The notes beneath the pieces were generated by a model that had not been told where the DNA came from, did no database searches, and worked only from the letters and a program-made list of their open reading frames with translations. A stretch of 64,000 nucleotides of DNA from contig FR881190.1 of assembly GCA_000434735.1 (NCBI GenBank), positions 12,324 to 76,323 of the forward strand. The letters are read 5' to 3'. Positions within the stretch are counted from its first letter, which is position 1. Every line of letters begins with the position of its first letter. Of this stretch, positions 32,570 to 41,626 are shown one piece after another. This DNA comes from Bacteroides sp. CAG:530 (lineage in GTDB: Bacteria > Bacteroidota > Bacteroidia > Bacteroidales > Bacteroidaceae). Made by a program: the position numbers and the translations under genes.

Positions 32570-35398
32570 TTATAATTTGCTTTGTGGAGGTGCATCATTT
32601 GGTAATTCTACAATGTCTGAGTTTACTGTTACTTCGCCACTTGTGAATTCGTCACAACTACCTTTTTCTACATATTTAACCTTAACTTTTGGCAGTATGG
32701 TAGAGTCTTTGATTTTCATAGGTATAGTCACATCATCGTGTGATTTTGCTGTGAATCTAATTCGGTTAGAAGAATCTTCGTTATAATGATAATGAATGTT
32801 GTTTGCATCGTCATCATAACTTACATCTATGTAGGCCCTATACCACTTTTCCCAGTCTATAGACGACCCCTTAATAGTTAGATTGATTTCTTTTTTTATC
32901 GGGGCTGGACTCGCTATATATTCCTTTTCATCATTCGATGATAAAGTAGACGATGTGTTACCTTTTGATGGTCTAACTGCTACATCTTCTTTAGGTGGAA
33001 TGGAACCAGGTATAATGATGTAATTTTTTGGGGCATCAATCTCATCACTTAGATATTCTCTACCTTCAGAGATGTAGTGCGCAGTGACTTTAGGGCGGAT
33101 AGTAGTGTCTTTTACCGCTATTTTAACTTCATCTATAGTTTTGTTCTTTGTAAGTTTAATAGGATCTATGTCTTCGTCTGTATAGTGAATATTGTTGGTA
33201 GGATCGTCATATCTGAAAAATAGAATCACCTTATCCCATTTCTGCCAATCTAGACCTTCAGCGTCAAGTTCTATTTTTATTTTTTTCATGCCAAGTATGA
33301 TGCTTTCATACTGTATGTTAGATTTTGGCGCCCAGGTTTTCTCTTTAGACCATCCCGATGATTTTCTCTCACTGTCGTTTACCAAATAATATTCGTACAT
33401 AAAGCTGTAGCTTATAGGCAAGTCCTCTTTCAGACGTTTTTGCCAAATCCACTCGTCTGCCTCTTTAATCCAACCGCTGTTATCTTCTTCGCCTTGACTT
33501 CTGACTTTTACTCTGACACGGCTAATTGACTCTTGGAAATCAACGTCAAAATTAACTATGTACATTCCGGACAGGTTGTCGTTAATTGCCAAGTCTGTAA
33601 TAGTGCTTTCTTTCACGTCTGTCCATTCTTCTGATCCGTCTTGATAATAATACCGTACGCGATAGGTGTAGATGCCGTTACCGTTGTACATGTAACAGTT
33701 CCATTGGTCGGATATGTTAGATGGTGTAAGCGTAATAAGTTTTGTGCCGCCTTTCTTTTCTGGGGCATCTTTATACTTGAACTCAACGTCTATTTTGCTA
33801 ATTTCATCCCATGCCACATCACCGGCTGAACAATTTACGCACAGGTTGCGAATATCTACGTAGGTAATGACTATAGGTTCATTATACCCCTTACTTTCTT
33901 TCGGTTCTGAATAATTGTCTCCCTGCTTGCCATAAACATCGTATCCGCGATATACAATCTTGGTTCTATAGTTGAATTTGTCGATTAAATTACCAGCTTC
34001 ATCGCGTGCCATCACCACATAGAAAATCTTAGAGTTTGAGTTCTCTGAGTCGAAAGTGAATGTTTCTTCTCTTGGATTCTTTCCGTATGGATATTTCACC
34101 TTGACGTTTATCTGAAGAATATCCTTCTCAAAGTTGGCGGCATCTACAGTGATAGGAATGGTCATCTTTTGGAAATACAGCTGTGATGCATCGCATTCTG
34201 TAACCAAATCTTTTATATCTACACCATCTAATATGAAATTAAGGTTACACTGAGGATTGTGCTCAAGTTCTACCTTTTCATTTTTTTCGATAGAGAAATT
34301 AAACGTAGAATGATCGGAGATAGTGATGTTATTCTTTAGCTCGTAATCCACATCATAGTTTCCTAATTTTTTCTCGTTGCCATCATTGTCATTGTTCTTT
34401 TCTACATCATGTGGGCTTCGTACATTATTGGGGTCTAATGGCTCTACTTTTTCAAACATTGAAGAGCATACTTCGTTTGATATACGTTTAGATAACGCTT
34501 CTATCACGAGGTTTTCATATTTTGTATTCTGTTCGTTATTTGTCAGATTCTCTATTTTTACTGTTATAAAGTCTCGGTTGTAAGAAGAATTTCTTGTGAG
34601 GTTATCTATAAATTCATGTGATACATATAGATTTACTCCATTAGAATAGACTGTTCCTATATGTTCTACATTTACACGCCCATAATATTTAGCATCTGTT
34701 CCTTTGTTATTATGTAGTAAGTCCTGAAGTAAATTATAAATCTTCATTTGATTAATACTTACCGAAGCCTTGAACGATAAAACTGCATTATACATCAATT
34801 CATATCTTACGGTTACTCCTGAAGCCACATATTCATTTTTCTTATCTCTGGGTTTGAAGCTTTCATACAGAATTTGAGAGTCATAAGAACCGTAGTTCGC
34901 TGAAAAGATTGCATTACAGTTGCCGTTTAAATTGGGCTTGGCTTGACACATGGCTGTGCCGTCTAATGCAGAAACTCCCACATAAAACATTACATTACCT
35001 TTTGTGAAATTCACTGGGCAAATCATAGCTTTTCCATAGCAGCTACCCTTGTAATTGGGGTAGTATTGTTCTTTATCTTTTCGTATCTGTTCCGGGTTGG
35101 CAAAATTGTCTACTGCTTTCCGAATGGCCTCCAACTCTTCTTTTGTCAGATGCAAATCGACACCCATAATAAAATGGCCTTGTTGAAATCTCTCTTCTTC
35201 TGTGTTGATACCACGAGCGAATATTGTATAATCAAATACCGGACGCTTTGTTATTCGGTCGAACTGAAGACGAGGAGTATTATTCAAGTAATAAAACTTG
35301 AACGGATCTTCATGGTCGCGAAATAGTTCAATGTGACCCAAATCAATGTTGCCTGTTGTATCAGTAAGCTTAGGAGCTTTAATTAAATGTGTAATCAT
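32570..35398 (-). CDS. Large cytoplasmic protein of unknown function, cluster member 2
   Basis: Starting at the ATG at 35398 gives 942 aa, the longest member, leaving 19 bp to the upstream stop; in-frame ATGs at 35425 and 35449 would overlap the previous gene. Shared module: LGHIELFRDHEDPFKFYYLN with TPRLQF; GHFIMGVDLHLTKEELEAIR; KGNVMFYVGV; KPNLNGNCNAIFSANYG; ELMYNAVLSFKASVSI. The second half is an array of Ig/FN3-like domains; the last two are clear repeats of about 115 aa (GLDWQKWDKVILFFRYDDPT with NNIHYTD, and SIDWEKWYRAYIDVSYDDDA with NNIHYHY). No signal peptide or catalytic motif is present. Function unknown. Confidence 0.8.
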   Translation of the reverse strand: MITHLIKAPKLTDTTGNIDLGHIELFRDHEDPFKFYYLNNTPRLQFDRITKRPVFDYTIFARGINTEEERFQQGHFIMGVDLHLTKEELEAIRKAVDNFANPEQIRKDKEQYYPNYKGSCYGKAMICPVNFTKGNVMFYVGVSALDGTAMCQAKPNLNGNCNAIFSANYGSYDSQILYESFKPRDKKNEYVASGVTVRYELMYNAVLSFKASVSINQMKIYNLLQDLLHNNKGTDAKYYGRVNVEHIGTVYSNGVNLYVSHEFIDNLTRNSSYNRDFITVKIENLTNNEQNTKYENLVIEALSKRISNEVCSSMFEKVEPLDPNNVRSPHDVEKNNDNDGNEKKLGNYDVDYELKNNITISDHSTFNFSIEKNEKVELEHNPQCNLNFILDGVDIKDLVTECDASQLYFQKMTIPITVDAANFEKDILQINVKVKYPYGKNPREETFTFDSENSNSKIFYVVMARDEAGNLIDKFNYRTKIVYRGYDVYGKQGDNYSEPKESKGYNEPIVITYVDIRNLCVNCSAGDVAWDEISKIDVEFKYKDAPEKKGGTKLITLTPSNISDQWNCYMYNGNGIYTYRVRYYYQDGSEEWTDVKESTITDLAINDNLSGMYIVNFDVDFQESISRVRVKVRSQGEEDNSGWIKEADEWIWQKRLKEDLPISYSFMYEYYLVNDSERKSSGWSKEKTWAPKSNIQYESIILGMKKIKIELDAEGLDWQKWDKVILFFRYDDPTNNIHYTDEDIDPIKLTKNKTIDEVKIAVKDTTIRPKVTAHYISEGREYLSDEIDAPKNYIIIPGSIPPKEDVAVRPSKGNTSSTLSSNDEKEYIASPAPIKKEINLTIKGSSIDWEKWYRAYIDVSYDDDANNIHYHYNEDSSNRIRFTAKSHDDVTIPMKIKDSTILPKVKVKYVEKGSCDEFTSGEVTVNSDIVELPNDAPPQSKL

Positions 35399-35417
35399 AC
35401 TGGTAAAATTTAAGAAG

Positions 35418-37982
35418 TTAAACATCGAGAAGGAATTCTGCAGCGTCAAGAGCTATTCGTTCTTTTTTAATCATCTTTTTATTTATATTTATATCCTTTT
35501 CGTCTGCTGTATTGTTCAAGGTAACATTTATGTCTTCTACCTGAACATAAGAGTTAGGATCTGAGTCGTTATTCACTACCAAGTACCGATAGGGGTGTTT
35601 CTTTGTCAGCCTACCTAATGAAATAGGAGGATTGTTTTTATACTTGAATTTCAAATCGATAGATCGAATCAAGTCAAAAGAATCTTCTTCGTCTATGGTG
35701 CTTATTTTTATGAAACCATAGAGTGGGTCGTTGACAAGGAATTCGCCTGCTTTCACATTTTTTGTGGTGATTGTAAGGCTTCTGCTAGAGGCTGGGATTT
35801 GATCATTAAAGCTATAAAGAACCTGTGCATCATAATTTTCATTAGGATTTAGCAGAATAACATGGTCTATGGCTTCCTCTATCTTTTCATTATATATGCG
35901 CTGGCTTTGTTCTCCGGTGGCAGTCTTGTTGTATAACGAGAAGATGACAGAATTAAACATGTTCAAATCTAATGCGGCTATCTGTATTTGCAATGGCTTG
36001 ACAATCTTCAAGAAGTCGGCATGCGAAATGCTGACCGATTTTTCTGAAGTCTCTTTGTTTGGTATAGTAAAAATAGCGTCTGTTTTGTTGAAACCAATGA
36101 GATGAGAATTGTCGAAGACAAAGTGTACAGTATAATTCAGTTTTTCGCCTACTGCGTTTTTAACGCCATAATTCTCCGAATAGAAATTAAACGTGAAATA
36201 CGGATTATCTTTTGTTAGAGAGAATTGTATGCCCGAAGTGTCCGGATGGCTTACATCTACCTCGATTGACTTTAAGTGGTATTTATCGAAGTTTATTCCG
36301 TTGGCTTGGAACATTACTTCGTGCTGACGGAATTCTTCTGAGCCCAACTTTAACAGATGAACCTGTTTGTTATAGTCTATGCCATCAAGCATAACCATGC
36401 CACACGGGTGGATAATCTGGTTAACGGCAAAACGCTTGTCGAAGGTGTAAGTGCGTTCTTTATCGTCTTTAACTTTTTGCTTTTTAAAGGCATAGGCAAG
36501 TTTTGCATTCAAGTTCCAGGTTATTGCAGAAGCCTTTCTTCTTTCAACCTTGGTAGGTTCTTTAGGCTCTTCTTTGGCCTCTTCTTTTGATTCAGTATCA
36601 GGCTTTTCGTCTTTATCTTTTTTGTTTTCTTCGTCTTTTTCAGCTTCCTTTTCTATCTCTTCTTCATTTTCAGCCTTGGCATTCTCGTTCTTTTCCTTTT
36701 CTATAGATTCATTCTTAGATTTTTTATCCGCGTCTTCTTTCTTAAATAGACTTGCTAATTTGCTTATTCCATTTTTAGCTGATGTAATAAGATCAGCTTT
36801 TTCCGTCGAAGCGGTTTGAGCTTTACTTTCCTGACTCTTGGTTTCAGAAGATTCGCTTTCTTCAGAGTCTGGCTTTTCTCCATCGTCTGGCTTCTCATTA
36901 CCGGATGTAGAATCTGTACTTTCTGAGTCTTTTTTCAATGCGCTATACGATTCGTAAGGAATAGGTACAGGCGTGAATAGTTCTGCTGATAAAAGTCTTT
37001 TTACCAACTCCATTCCTGTAGGGTCATTCGGTCCTAAGATACTATCTTCACCATCTTTGTAATTGGTTTGTTTTATAATTATAGAACCATTATTTGTCAA
37101 TTCCCGGAGCATGACGTCTACATCGGCATCGGCTATTACTTTTATATTATATCCGTCGCCATCTTCTTTTTGGTCGGAGTCTGTTTTATTATCCTTATTA
37201 GAAAAATTAAACTCGCTATCAAACTTAAATTTATGGTTCTTATATTCATCTACAGCGTTAAAGTTAACCGTAATCTCTACATTATGCGCAGGTTCTACAC
37301 CTTTGTACGTCAGGTCATACATTACTGCAAGCTGAGAGCTATTTTTAGCGTCTGATACGTTTTCTCCTGTAAGTTTATTCTTTAGTAGTTTGTGAATTAT
37401 TTCAGCTTCAATAGCCCCTAATTTTACAGAGAAAACCGCATTCTCTTTGTCATACAATGAAGGTTTATGCGATCCTACGACTCTAATTTTAGCATTCTGC
37501 CCATCATCTTTTCCATCATTGCCTAATATGATAAGTCTTACCTCACCTTCATTAAATTGTACAGGCGTAATAATTATATCTTCTCCGGTTACAATTGGTT
37601 TCTGTAGATTTTTTTGATTAGTGATATATTTATCTATTTCCTTCGGGTCGGTAATATTTTTTTCTTTTAATTCCTGCAATAATTTTTCGTTTTGATAGTT
37701 CTTTATCAACTCTTCTTTGAAATTCTTAAGAGTGTCATCATCGGGATTCTTTAATTCAACTTCCAGAGTCAAGTAGCCTCCCTTTAAATTTTCATTTTCG
37801 CTAGTGGGGTTTTTCTTTCCTTCGGCTGTATTGAAATCATGATAGGCTACAAAATCAAACTTTTTTCCGCCTTCAGACAGTAAGACTTCACTTTTTGGAA
37901 GATAGTAATATTTTCTTGTGTCATTTAAATCTCGGAACAGAGTAAAACCATTTATCTGGATGGGGTGTTCTGTAGATAACAT
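35418..37982 (-). CDS. Large cytoplasmic protein of unknown function, cluster member 1 (first gene)
   Basis: This 854-aa protein has no signal peptide. Shared module: INGFTLFRDLNDTRKYYYLP; GGYLTLEVELKNPDDDTLKN; NEGEVRLIILG; SHKPSLYDKENAVFSVKLG; LAVMYDLTYKGVEPAHNVEI; a DADVDVMLRELTNNGSIIIK stretch and LFTPVPIPYESY. Residues of about 345-480 are a low-complexity linker made almost wholly of E, K, S, D and N, expected to be disordered or charged coil. After it come beta domains (ITWNLNAKLAYAFKKQKV; LRSLDLKFKYKN-like spacing near the end). It is the promoter-proximal gene, with a leader of about 255 nt. No enzyme motif seen; function unknown. Confidence 0.82.
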   Translation of the reverse strand: MLSTEHPIQINGFTLFRDLNDTRKYYYLPKSEVLLSEGGKKFDFVAYHDFNTAEGKKNPTSENENLKGGYLTLEVELKNPDDDTLKNFKEELIKNYQNEKLLQELKEKNITDPKEIDKYITNQKNLQKPIVTGEDIIITPVQFNEGEVRLIILGNDGKDDGQNAKIRVVGSHKPSLYDKENAVFSVKLGAIEAEIIHKLLKNKLTGENVSDAKNSSQLAVMYDLTYKGVEPAHNVEITVNFNAVDEYKNHKFKFDSEFNFSNKDNKTDSDQKEDGDGYNIKVIADADVDVMLRELTNNGSIIIKQTNYKDGEDSILGPNDPTGMELVKRLLSAELFTPVPIPYESYSALKKDSESTDSTSGNEKPDDGEKPDSEESESSETKSQESKAQTASTEKADLITSAKNGISKLASLFKKEDADKKSKNESIEKEKNENAKAENEEEIEKEAEKDEENKKDKDEKPDTESKEEAKEEPKEPTKVERRKASAITWNLNAKLAYAFKKQKVKDDKERTYTFDKRFAVNQIIHPCGMVMLDGIDYNKQVHLLKLGSEEFRQHEVMFQANGINFDKYHLKSIEVDVSHPDTSGIQFSLTKDNPYFTFNFYSENYGVKNAVGEKLNYTVHFVFDNSHLIGFNKTDAIFTIPNKETSEKSVSISHADFLKIVKPLQIQIAALDLNMFNSVIFSLYNKTATGEQSQRIYNEKIEEAIDHVILLNPNENYDAQVLYSFNDQIPASSRSLTITTKNVKAGEFLVNDPLYGFIKISTIDEEDSFDLIRSIDLKFKYKNNPPISLGRLTKKHPYRYLVVNNDSDPNSYVQVEDINVTLNNTADEKDININKKMIKKERIALDAAEFLLDV

Positions 37983-38237
37983 AATGAAATAAGATTTAAG
38001 TTAATAGATATAGTACAATTAAGTATCATGCCATGTAAAGAAATGGCAATAACCGCTAATAGTTAGAATACACTTCACTTTATGGTGAATTATGATTCTA
38101 CAAAAAGAATAAAGTTTTCTCCTATAGTTATAGTAATCTCTTAAAGGAGTCTGCTTAAGCACACGTTCAAATCTAAAGAGATATGATTCGTATTAGTGTA
38201 AAAGCTAAATAAAATGTCTAATAAATGTAATCTCTTA
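37983..38237 (-). other. Long 5' leader of the six-gene cluster
   Basis: This is the stretch between the predicted start site and the first start codon. Short hairpins are possible: TGCCAT/ATGGCA near 38030 and TTCAC/GTGAA near 38075. A TAATCTCTTAA motif occurs twice (about 38148 and 38229). No reading frame of note. Confidence 0.4.
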
Positions 38238-38243
38238 ATATCG

Positions 38244-38273
38244 CAAAGGTAGTAATTTAGATTTATTGGACAA
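38244..38273 (-). promoter_or_regulatory. Promoter of the six-gene cluster
   Basis: On the minus strand a CTTG at about 38274-38271, a 19-base gap and TACCTTTG at 38251-38244 match the housekeeping consensus well. It is the only good promoter upstream of the cluster, and none is obvious in the short gene junctions. Confidence 0.6.
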
Positions 38274-38529
38274 GTTTTTGAAAGGGAAACAGACGAAAAT
38301 ATGTTTTTAATCAGATAATCAATGAAATATTGTTGTCGGTGTGGTAGGAAGACTTAAACCGGTGAAAACGACCATAGATTAGTACAAATATGAAAAGATG
38401 TAATATGCTTTTACTAAGACAAAGTGATGTAACGTTTTCTACAGCACGATTTAGGTTGTATTTTATTCTAAAAAATCGGCTTCAGAAGCCTTCTGGATGG
38501 GGTTAAAAATTATATGCGAATTGTAAATA

Positions 38530-38616
38530 AAAGAATGCAATGAAATAAAAAAAGAATGTGAACGGTTAAGTGAAAGAATGCGAGTAGTTGATTGATTACT
38601 CGCATTCTTTTATTCG
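38530..38616. repeat. 22-bp-periodic intergenic repeat cluster, locus 2
   Basis: AAAGAATG starts blocks at 38530, 38551 and 38573 (steps of 21 and 22). A fourth 22-base block from 38595 carries the inverse motif GCATTCTTT. Blocks 3 and 4 form a perfect 14-bp hairpin (AAAGAATGCGAGTA / TACTCGCATTCTTT, 38573-38610) with a 10-base loop, which also serves as the likely terminator of engB on the minus strand. The rest of the spacer 38274-38529 holds nothing I recognise. Confidence 0.7.
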
Positions 38617-38648
38617 TTCTTTTTAGAGTTTTTTTATGTGTGTAAATC

Positions 38649-39260
38649 TTACTCTTTCTCCGCTTTGAGCGATTTGTTTATTGAGTCTATGTAGTCTAAG
38701 ATTTCATCTCGTCCGGTACCTTTTTCAGATGAAGAAACAAAATACGGAGGAAGCTCTTCCCACTGCTCTCTCAGCGTGTTAAGGTAGAATTCCACGTTTT
38801 GCTTGGTCTTGTTAATAGTCTGCTTGTCGGCCTTAGTAAAGATAATGCCGAACGGAACACCGTTTTCGCCAAGCCATTCCATAAATTCCAAGTCTATTTT
38901 CTGAGGCTTCAAACGGCTGTCTACCAATACGAAAAGACACGTCATCTCTTCTCTCTCAAGTACGTAGTACTCGATGAGTTTCTGAATCTTCTCCATCATT
39001 TTCTTTCCGCGCTGCGCATAGCCGTATCCCGGAAGGTCTACCAAATGCCACTGCTTATTGATAAGGAAGTGATTGATAAGCAACGTTTTACCCGGAGTGG
39101 ATGATGTCATCGCCAGTTTTGAGTTCTTGGTCAACATGTTGATGAGGCTCGATTTGCCCACGTTAGAGCGTCCGATGAAAGCATATTCCGGCAAATCGGA
39201 TTTCGGACACATGTCGGCTCTTGAGTTACTGATTACAAATTCTGCGCTGGTTATTTCCAT
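38649..39260 (-). CDS. engB: Ribosome biogenesis GTP-binding protein YsxC/EngB
   Basis: This 203-aa TrmE-Era-EngA-like GTPase of usual length has G1 GRSNVGKSS at residues 30-38, G3 DLPGYGYAQ and G4 TKAD, followed by a SSSEKGTG G5-like loop. The protein assists maturation of the large ribosomal subunit in the cytoplasm. It appears monocistronic, and the hairpin at 38573-38610 lies just after its stop. A gene for mannose-1-phosphate guanylyltransferase runs divergently. Confidence 0.96.
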   Translation of the reverse strand: MEITSAEFVISNSRADMCPKSDLPEYAFIGRSNVGKSSLINMLTKNSKLAMTSSTPGKTLLINHFLINKQWHLVDLPGYGYAQRGKKMMEKIQKLIEYYVLEREEMTCLFVLVDSRLKPQKIDLEFMEWLGENGVPFGIIFTKADKQTINKTKQNVEFYLNTLREQWEELPPYFVSSSEKGTGRDEILDYIDSINKSLKAEKE

Positions 39261-39317
39261 AAAATGATGTTTTTGAGTTTACAAAGATAGAGTAAGTGAA
39301 TTAAATCTCAAAATAAG

Positions 39318-39349
39318 TTGACTTTGATTTGATTAATTCATTATATTTG
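39318..39349 (+). promoter_or_regulatory. Promoter of the mannose-1-phosphate guanylyltransferase gene
   Basis: TTGACTTTG at 39318-39326 and TATATTTG at 39342-39349 fit the -33/-7 pattern, with the TTG at 39318 giving a 21-base gap. It lies 45 bp ahead of the ATG. Confidence 0.55.
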
Positions 39350-39393
39350 CAAATATATGCTAATCAGAAAATAAAAAACAGAATAAAATAGAC

Positions 39394-40458
39394 ATGGTTT
39401 CGAACAACAATCATTTGGTGATAATGGCCGGTGGGGTAGGAAGTCGTTTCTGGCCGATGAGTACTTCAGATATGCCAAAACAGTTTATTGATGTGTTGGG
39501 ATGCGGCCGTACGTTGCTTCAGCTTACGGTAGACCGTTTTGAGGATATTTGTCCTGCAGAAAATATTTGGGTGGTTACTTCCGCCCGTTATGCCGATATT
39601 GTGAAAGAGCAGCTTCCCGAAATAGCTCCCGACCATATATTGCAAGAGCCTTGCCGCAGAAATACCGCTCCGTGTATAGCTTACGTGAGCTGGAAAATCA
39701 AGTCTCGTAACCCGAAGGCGAATGTTGTGGTGACTCCAAGCGACCATGTGGTAATGAACGTGCGCGAGTTTGGCAGAGTAATCCAATCGGCTATGAAATT
39801 TACTGCCGATTCTGACGCTATCGTCACTCTGGGTATGAAGGCCACTCGTCCGGAAACTGGATATGGATATATAGAGGCCGATTTGTCGATGGCTTGTCCT
39901 TCTAATAAGGAGATTTATCGTGTAGACGCTTTTAAGGAAAAACCGGATATCGATACGGCTCGCAGATACTTGCAGCGCAAGAATTATTTCTGGAATGCGG
40001 GTATATTTATATGGAACGTAAATACTATAGTGAATGCGCTGCGTGTATATCAGCCTAACATGGCAGAGGTGTTTGAGCGTATGCTTCCTTATTATTTTAC
40101 AGATAAGGAGCAGGAGATGGTGAACGAGCTGTTCCCTACATGCGAGAATATATCTGTTGACTATGCCATTATGGAGAAGGCGGAAGAGATTTTCGTGTTC
40201 CCGGCATCGTTCGGATGGAGCGATTTGGGTACATGGGGTTCGCTGCATGATAACTCGAAGAAAGATCCTCAGAATAACGTGTGTATAGGTTCGGAAATCA
40301 AGTTGCACGAAACTCGCAACTGCATTATCCATACGCTTCAGGAGAAGAAGGTGGTGGTTCAGGGCCTCGACGGTTATATAGTAGCCGAAAACAACGATAC
40401 GCTGCTGGTGTGTCGCTTAACAGAGGAACAACGAATAAGAGAGTTCTCTGAAGAATAA
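39394..40458 (+). CDS. manC: Mannose-1-phosphate guanylyltransferase
   Basis: This 354-aa cytoplasmic nucleotidyltransferase makes GDP-mannose from mannose 1-phosphate and GTP, feeding GDP-fucose, capsule and glycoprotein synthesis. The N-terminal signature MAGGVGSRFWPMSTSDMPKQ is complete; also seen are ILQEPCRRNTAPCIAY, a TPSDHVV metal site, FWNAGIFIWN and VDYAIMEKAE. The length matches the single-function form: there is no C-terminal phosphomannose isomerase cupin domain. It has its own promoter and terminator. Confidence 0.94.
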   Translation: MVSNNNHLVIMAGGVGSRFWPMSTSDMPKQFIDVLGCGRTLLQLTVDRFEDICPAENIWVVTSARYADIVKEQLPEIAPDHILQEPCRRNTAPCIAYVSWKIKSRNPKANVVVTPSDHVVMNVREFGRVIQSAMKFTADSDAIVTLGMKATRPETGYGYIEADLSMACPSNKEIYRVDAFKEKPDIDTARRYLQRKNYFWNAGIFIWNVNTIVNALRVYQPNMAEVFERMLPYYFTDKEQEMVNELFPTCENISVDYAIMEKAEEIFVFPASFGWSDLGTWGSLHDNSKKDPQNNVCIGSEIKLHETRNCIIHTLQEKKVVVQGLDGYIVAENNDTLLVCRLTEEQRIREFSEE

Positions 40459-40475
40459 TTTCAGAAAGATATAAT

Positions 40476-40518
40476 AAAAAAGTCCGGTGCACTTTATGCT
40501 GATGCGCCGGACTTTTTT
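40476..40518 (+). terminator. Terminator after the guanylyltransferase gene
   Basis: AAAAAAGTCCGG pairs with CCGGACTTTTTT, with inner TGCA/TGCG pairing. Confidence 0.85.
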
Positions 40519-40648
40519 TATGCTCTGCCGAATAGACCTTCTTGCTTAAAATCGTTTAAATGATATGATTAAAAACTGAATGTGTTGACGTTAATTGTTT
40601 TTCTTGACTAGAATTCGTTACTTTGCGGAAAATTTTAAATTGATATAA

Positions 40649-41524
40649 ATGGAACGAAAACTAAAAGACTACCTCATGCTGTCAGTAAAAGGAATGTGCA
40701 TGGGAGCAGCCGATGTAGTGCCGGGAGTGTCTGGCGGTACAATTGCCTTTATCACTGGTATTTACGATGAGCTTATTAATTCGATAAAGAGCATTAATGC
40801 GGCAAGCCTGAAGATGTTTTTTACAGGTAAGTGGGGTGAATTCTGGAAGATGATAAACGGTAAGTTCTTGCTGTTTCTTTTGGCTGGAATTGGTATCAGC
40901 GTATTCTCATTGGCTAAAATCATTACTTGGTTGCTGGTAGCGTATCCTGTATTGGTGTGGTCATTTTTCTTCGGATTGGTTTTGGCGTCTACTTGGTTTG
41001 TAGGTAAGGATGTGAAAGAACGCAACTGGAAGACTGGTCTCGGTTTTCTTCTTGGTGCTGCCTTGGCATTTTATATTACGGTAGCTACTCCGGCAGAAAC
41101 GCCGTCGCATTTCCTTTTCATATTCTTGTGTGGAGCCATCGCTATCTGTGCCATGATTTTGCCGGGCATATCGGGTAGCTTTATATTGGTTCTTTTAGGT
41201 AAGTACTTCTTTATAATGGAGGCTGTAAAGACGCTCGATTTAAAGGTGATGGCGATATTCGGTATAGGTGCTTGCGTGGGCATCACTTCTTTTTCTAGAT
41301 TGCTGTCGTACGCACTGAGCCATATGCGTAATATTACTCTGGCGGTATTGAGCGGTTTTATGCTGGGTTCATTAAATAAGGTGTGGCCTTGGAAAGAAAC
41401 TATCGAGGGGGTAGAGCAGAACGTTGCTCCAAACGCATTTGTATGGCAAGCGGTTTGCTTGGCTCTGCTGGGTTTCGTAATGGTTTACGGAATAGAGAAG
41501 ATTTCGTCTAAGTCGGAAAACTGA
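40649..41524 (+). CDS. DUF368 (PopT-type) polyprenyl-phosphate transporter
   Basis: This 291-aa inner-membrane protein has about eight hydrophobic segments. The N-terminal MCMGAADVVPGVSGGTIAFI and the later CAMILPGISGSFILVLLG repeat are the paired DUF368 hallmarks and suggest an inverted-repeat topology. DUF368 proteins have been shown to recycle undecaprenyl phosphate across the membrane for cell-envelope synthesis. A TACTTTG box near 40620 is a possible -7 element. It converges with glnS and shares a bidirectional terminator with it. Confidence 0.9.
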   Translation: MERKLKDYLMLSVKGMCMGAADVVPGVSGGTIAFITGIYDELINSIKSINAASLKMFFTGKWGEFWKMINGKFLLFLLAGIGISVFSLAKIITWLLVAYPVLVWSFFFGLVLASTWFVGKDVKERNWKTGLGFLLGAALAFYITVATPAETPSHFLFIFLCGAIAICAMILPGISGSFILVLLGKYFFIMEAVKTLDLKVMAIFGIGACVGITSFSRLLSYALSHMRNITLAVLSGFMLGSLNKVWPWKETIEGVEQNVAPNAFVWQAVCLALLGFVMVYGIEKISSKSEN

Positions 41525-41556
41525 TTTTAGATGCAATAATTCTGTAGATAGATATA

Positions 41557-41612
41557 AAAGAAAGGCGCAAGACTTTTGAGTTATTACTCATTTAGTCTTG
41601 CGCCTCTTTTTT
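41557..41612. terminator. Bidirectional terminator between the DUF368 gene and glnS
   Basis: AAAGAAAGGCGCAAGAC pairs with GTCTTGCGCCTCTTTTTT, with an inner GAGT/ACTC stem. T-runs occur on both strands. Confidence 0.85.
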
Positions 41613-41626
41613 ATGTTAGGACTTTA

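Noticed and set aside
23870..37982. Contractile tail, tailocin or type VI-like locus
   Set aside because: The proteins are large and structural-looking, but no sheath, tube, baseplate, spike or AAA ATPase sequence is present.
39466..40332. 288-aa open frame on the minus strand
   Set aside because: Antisense to the mannose-1-phosphate guanylyltransferase gene, which has full family motifs.
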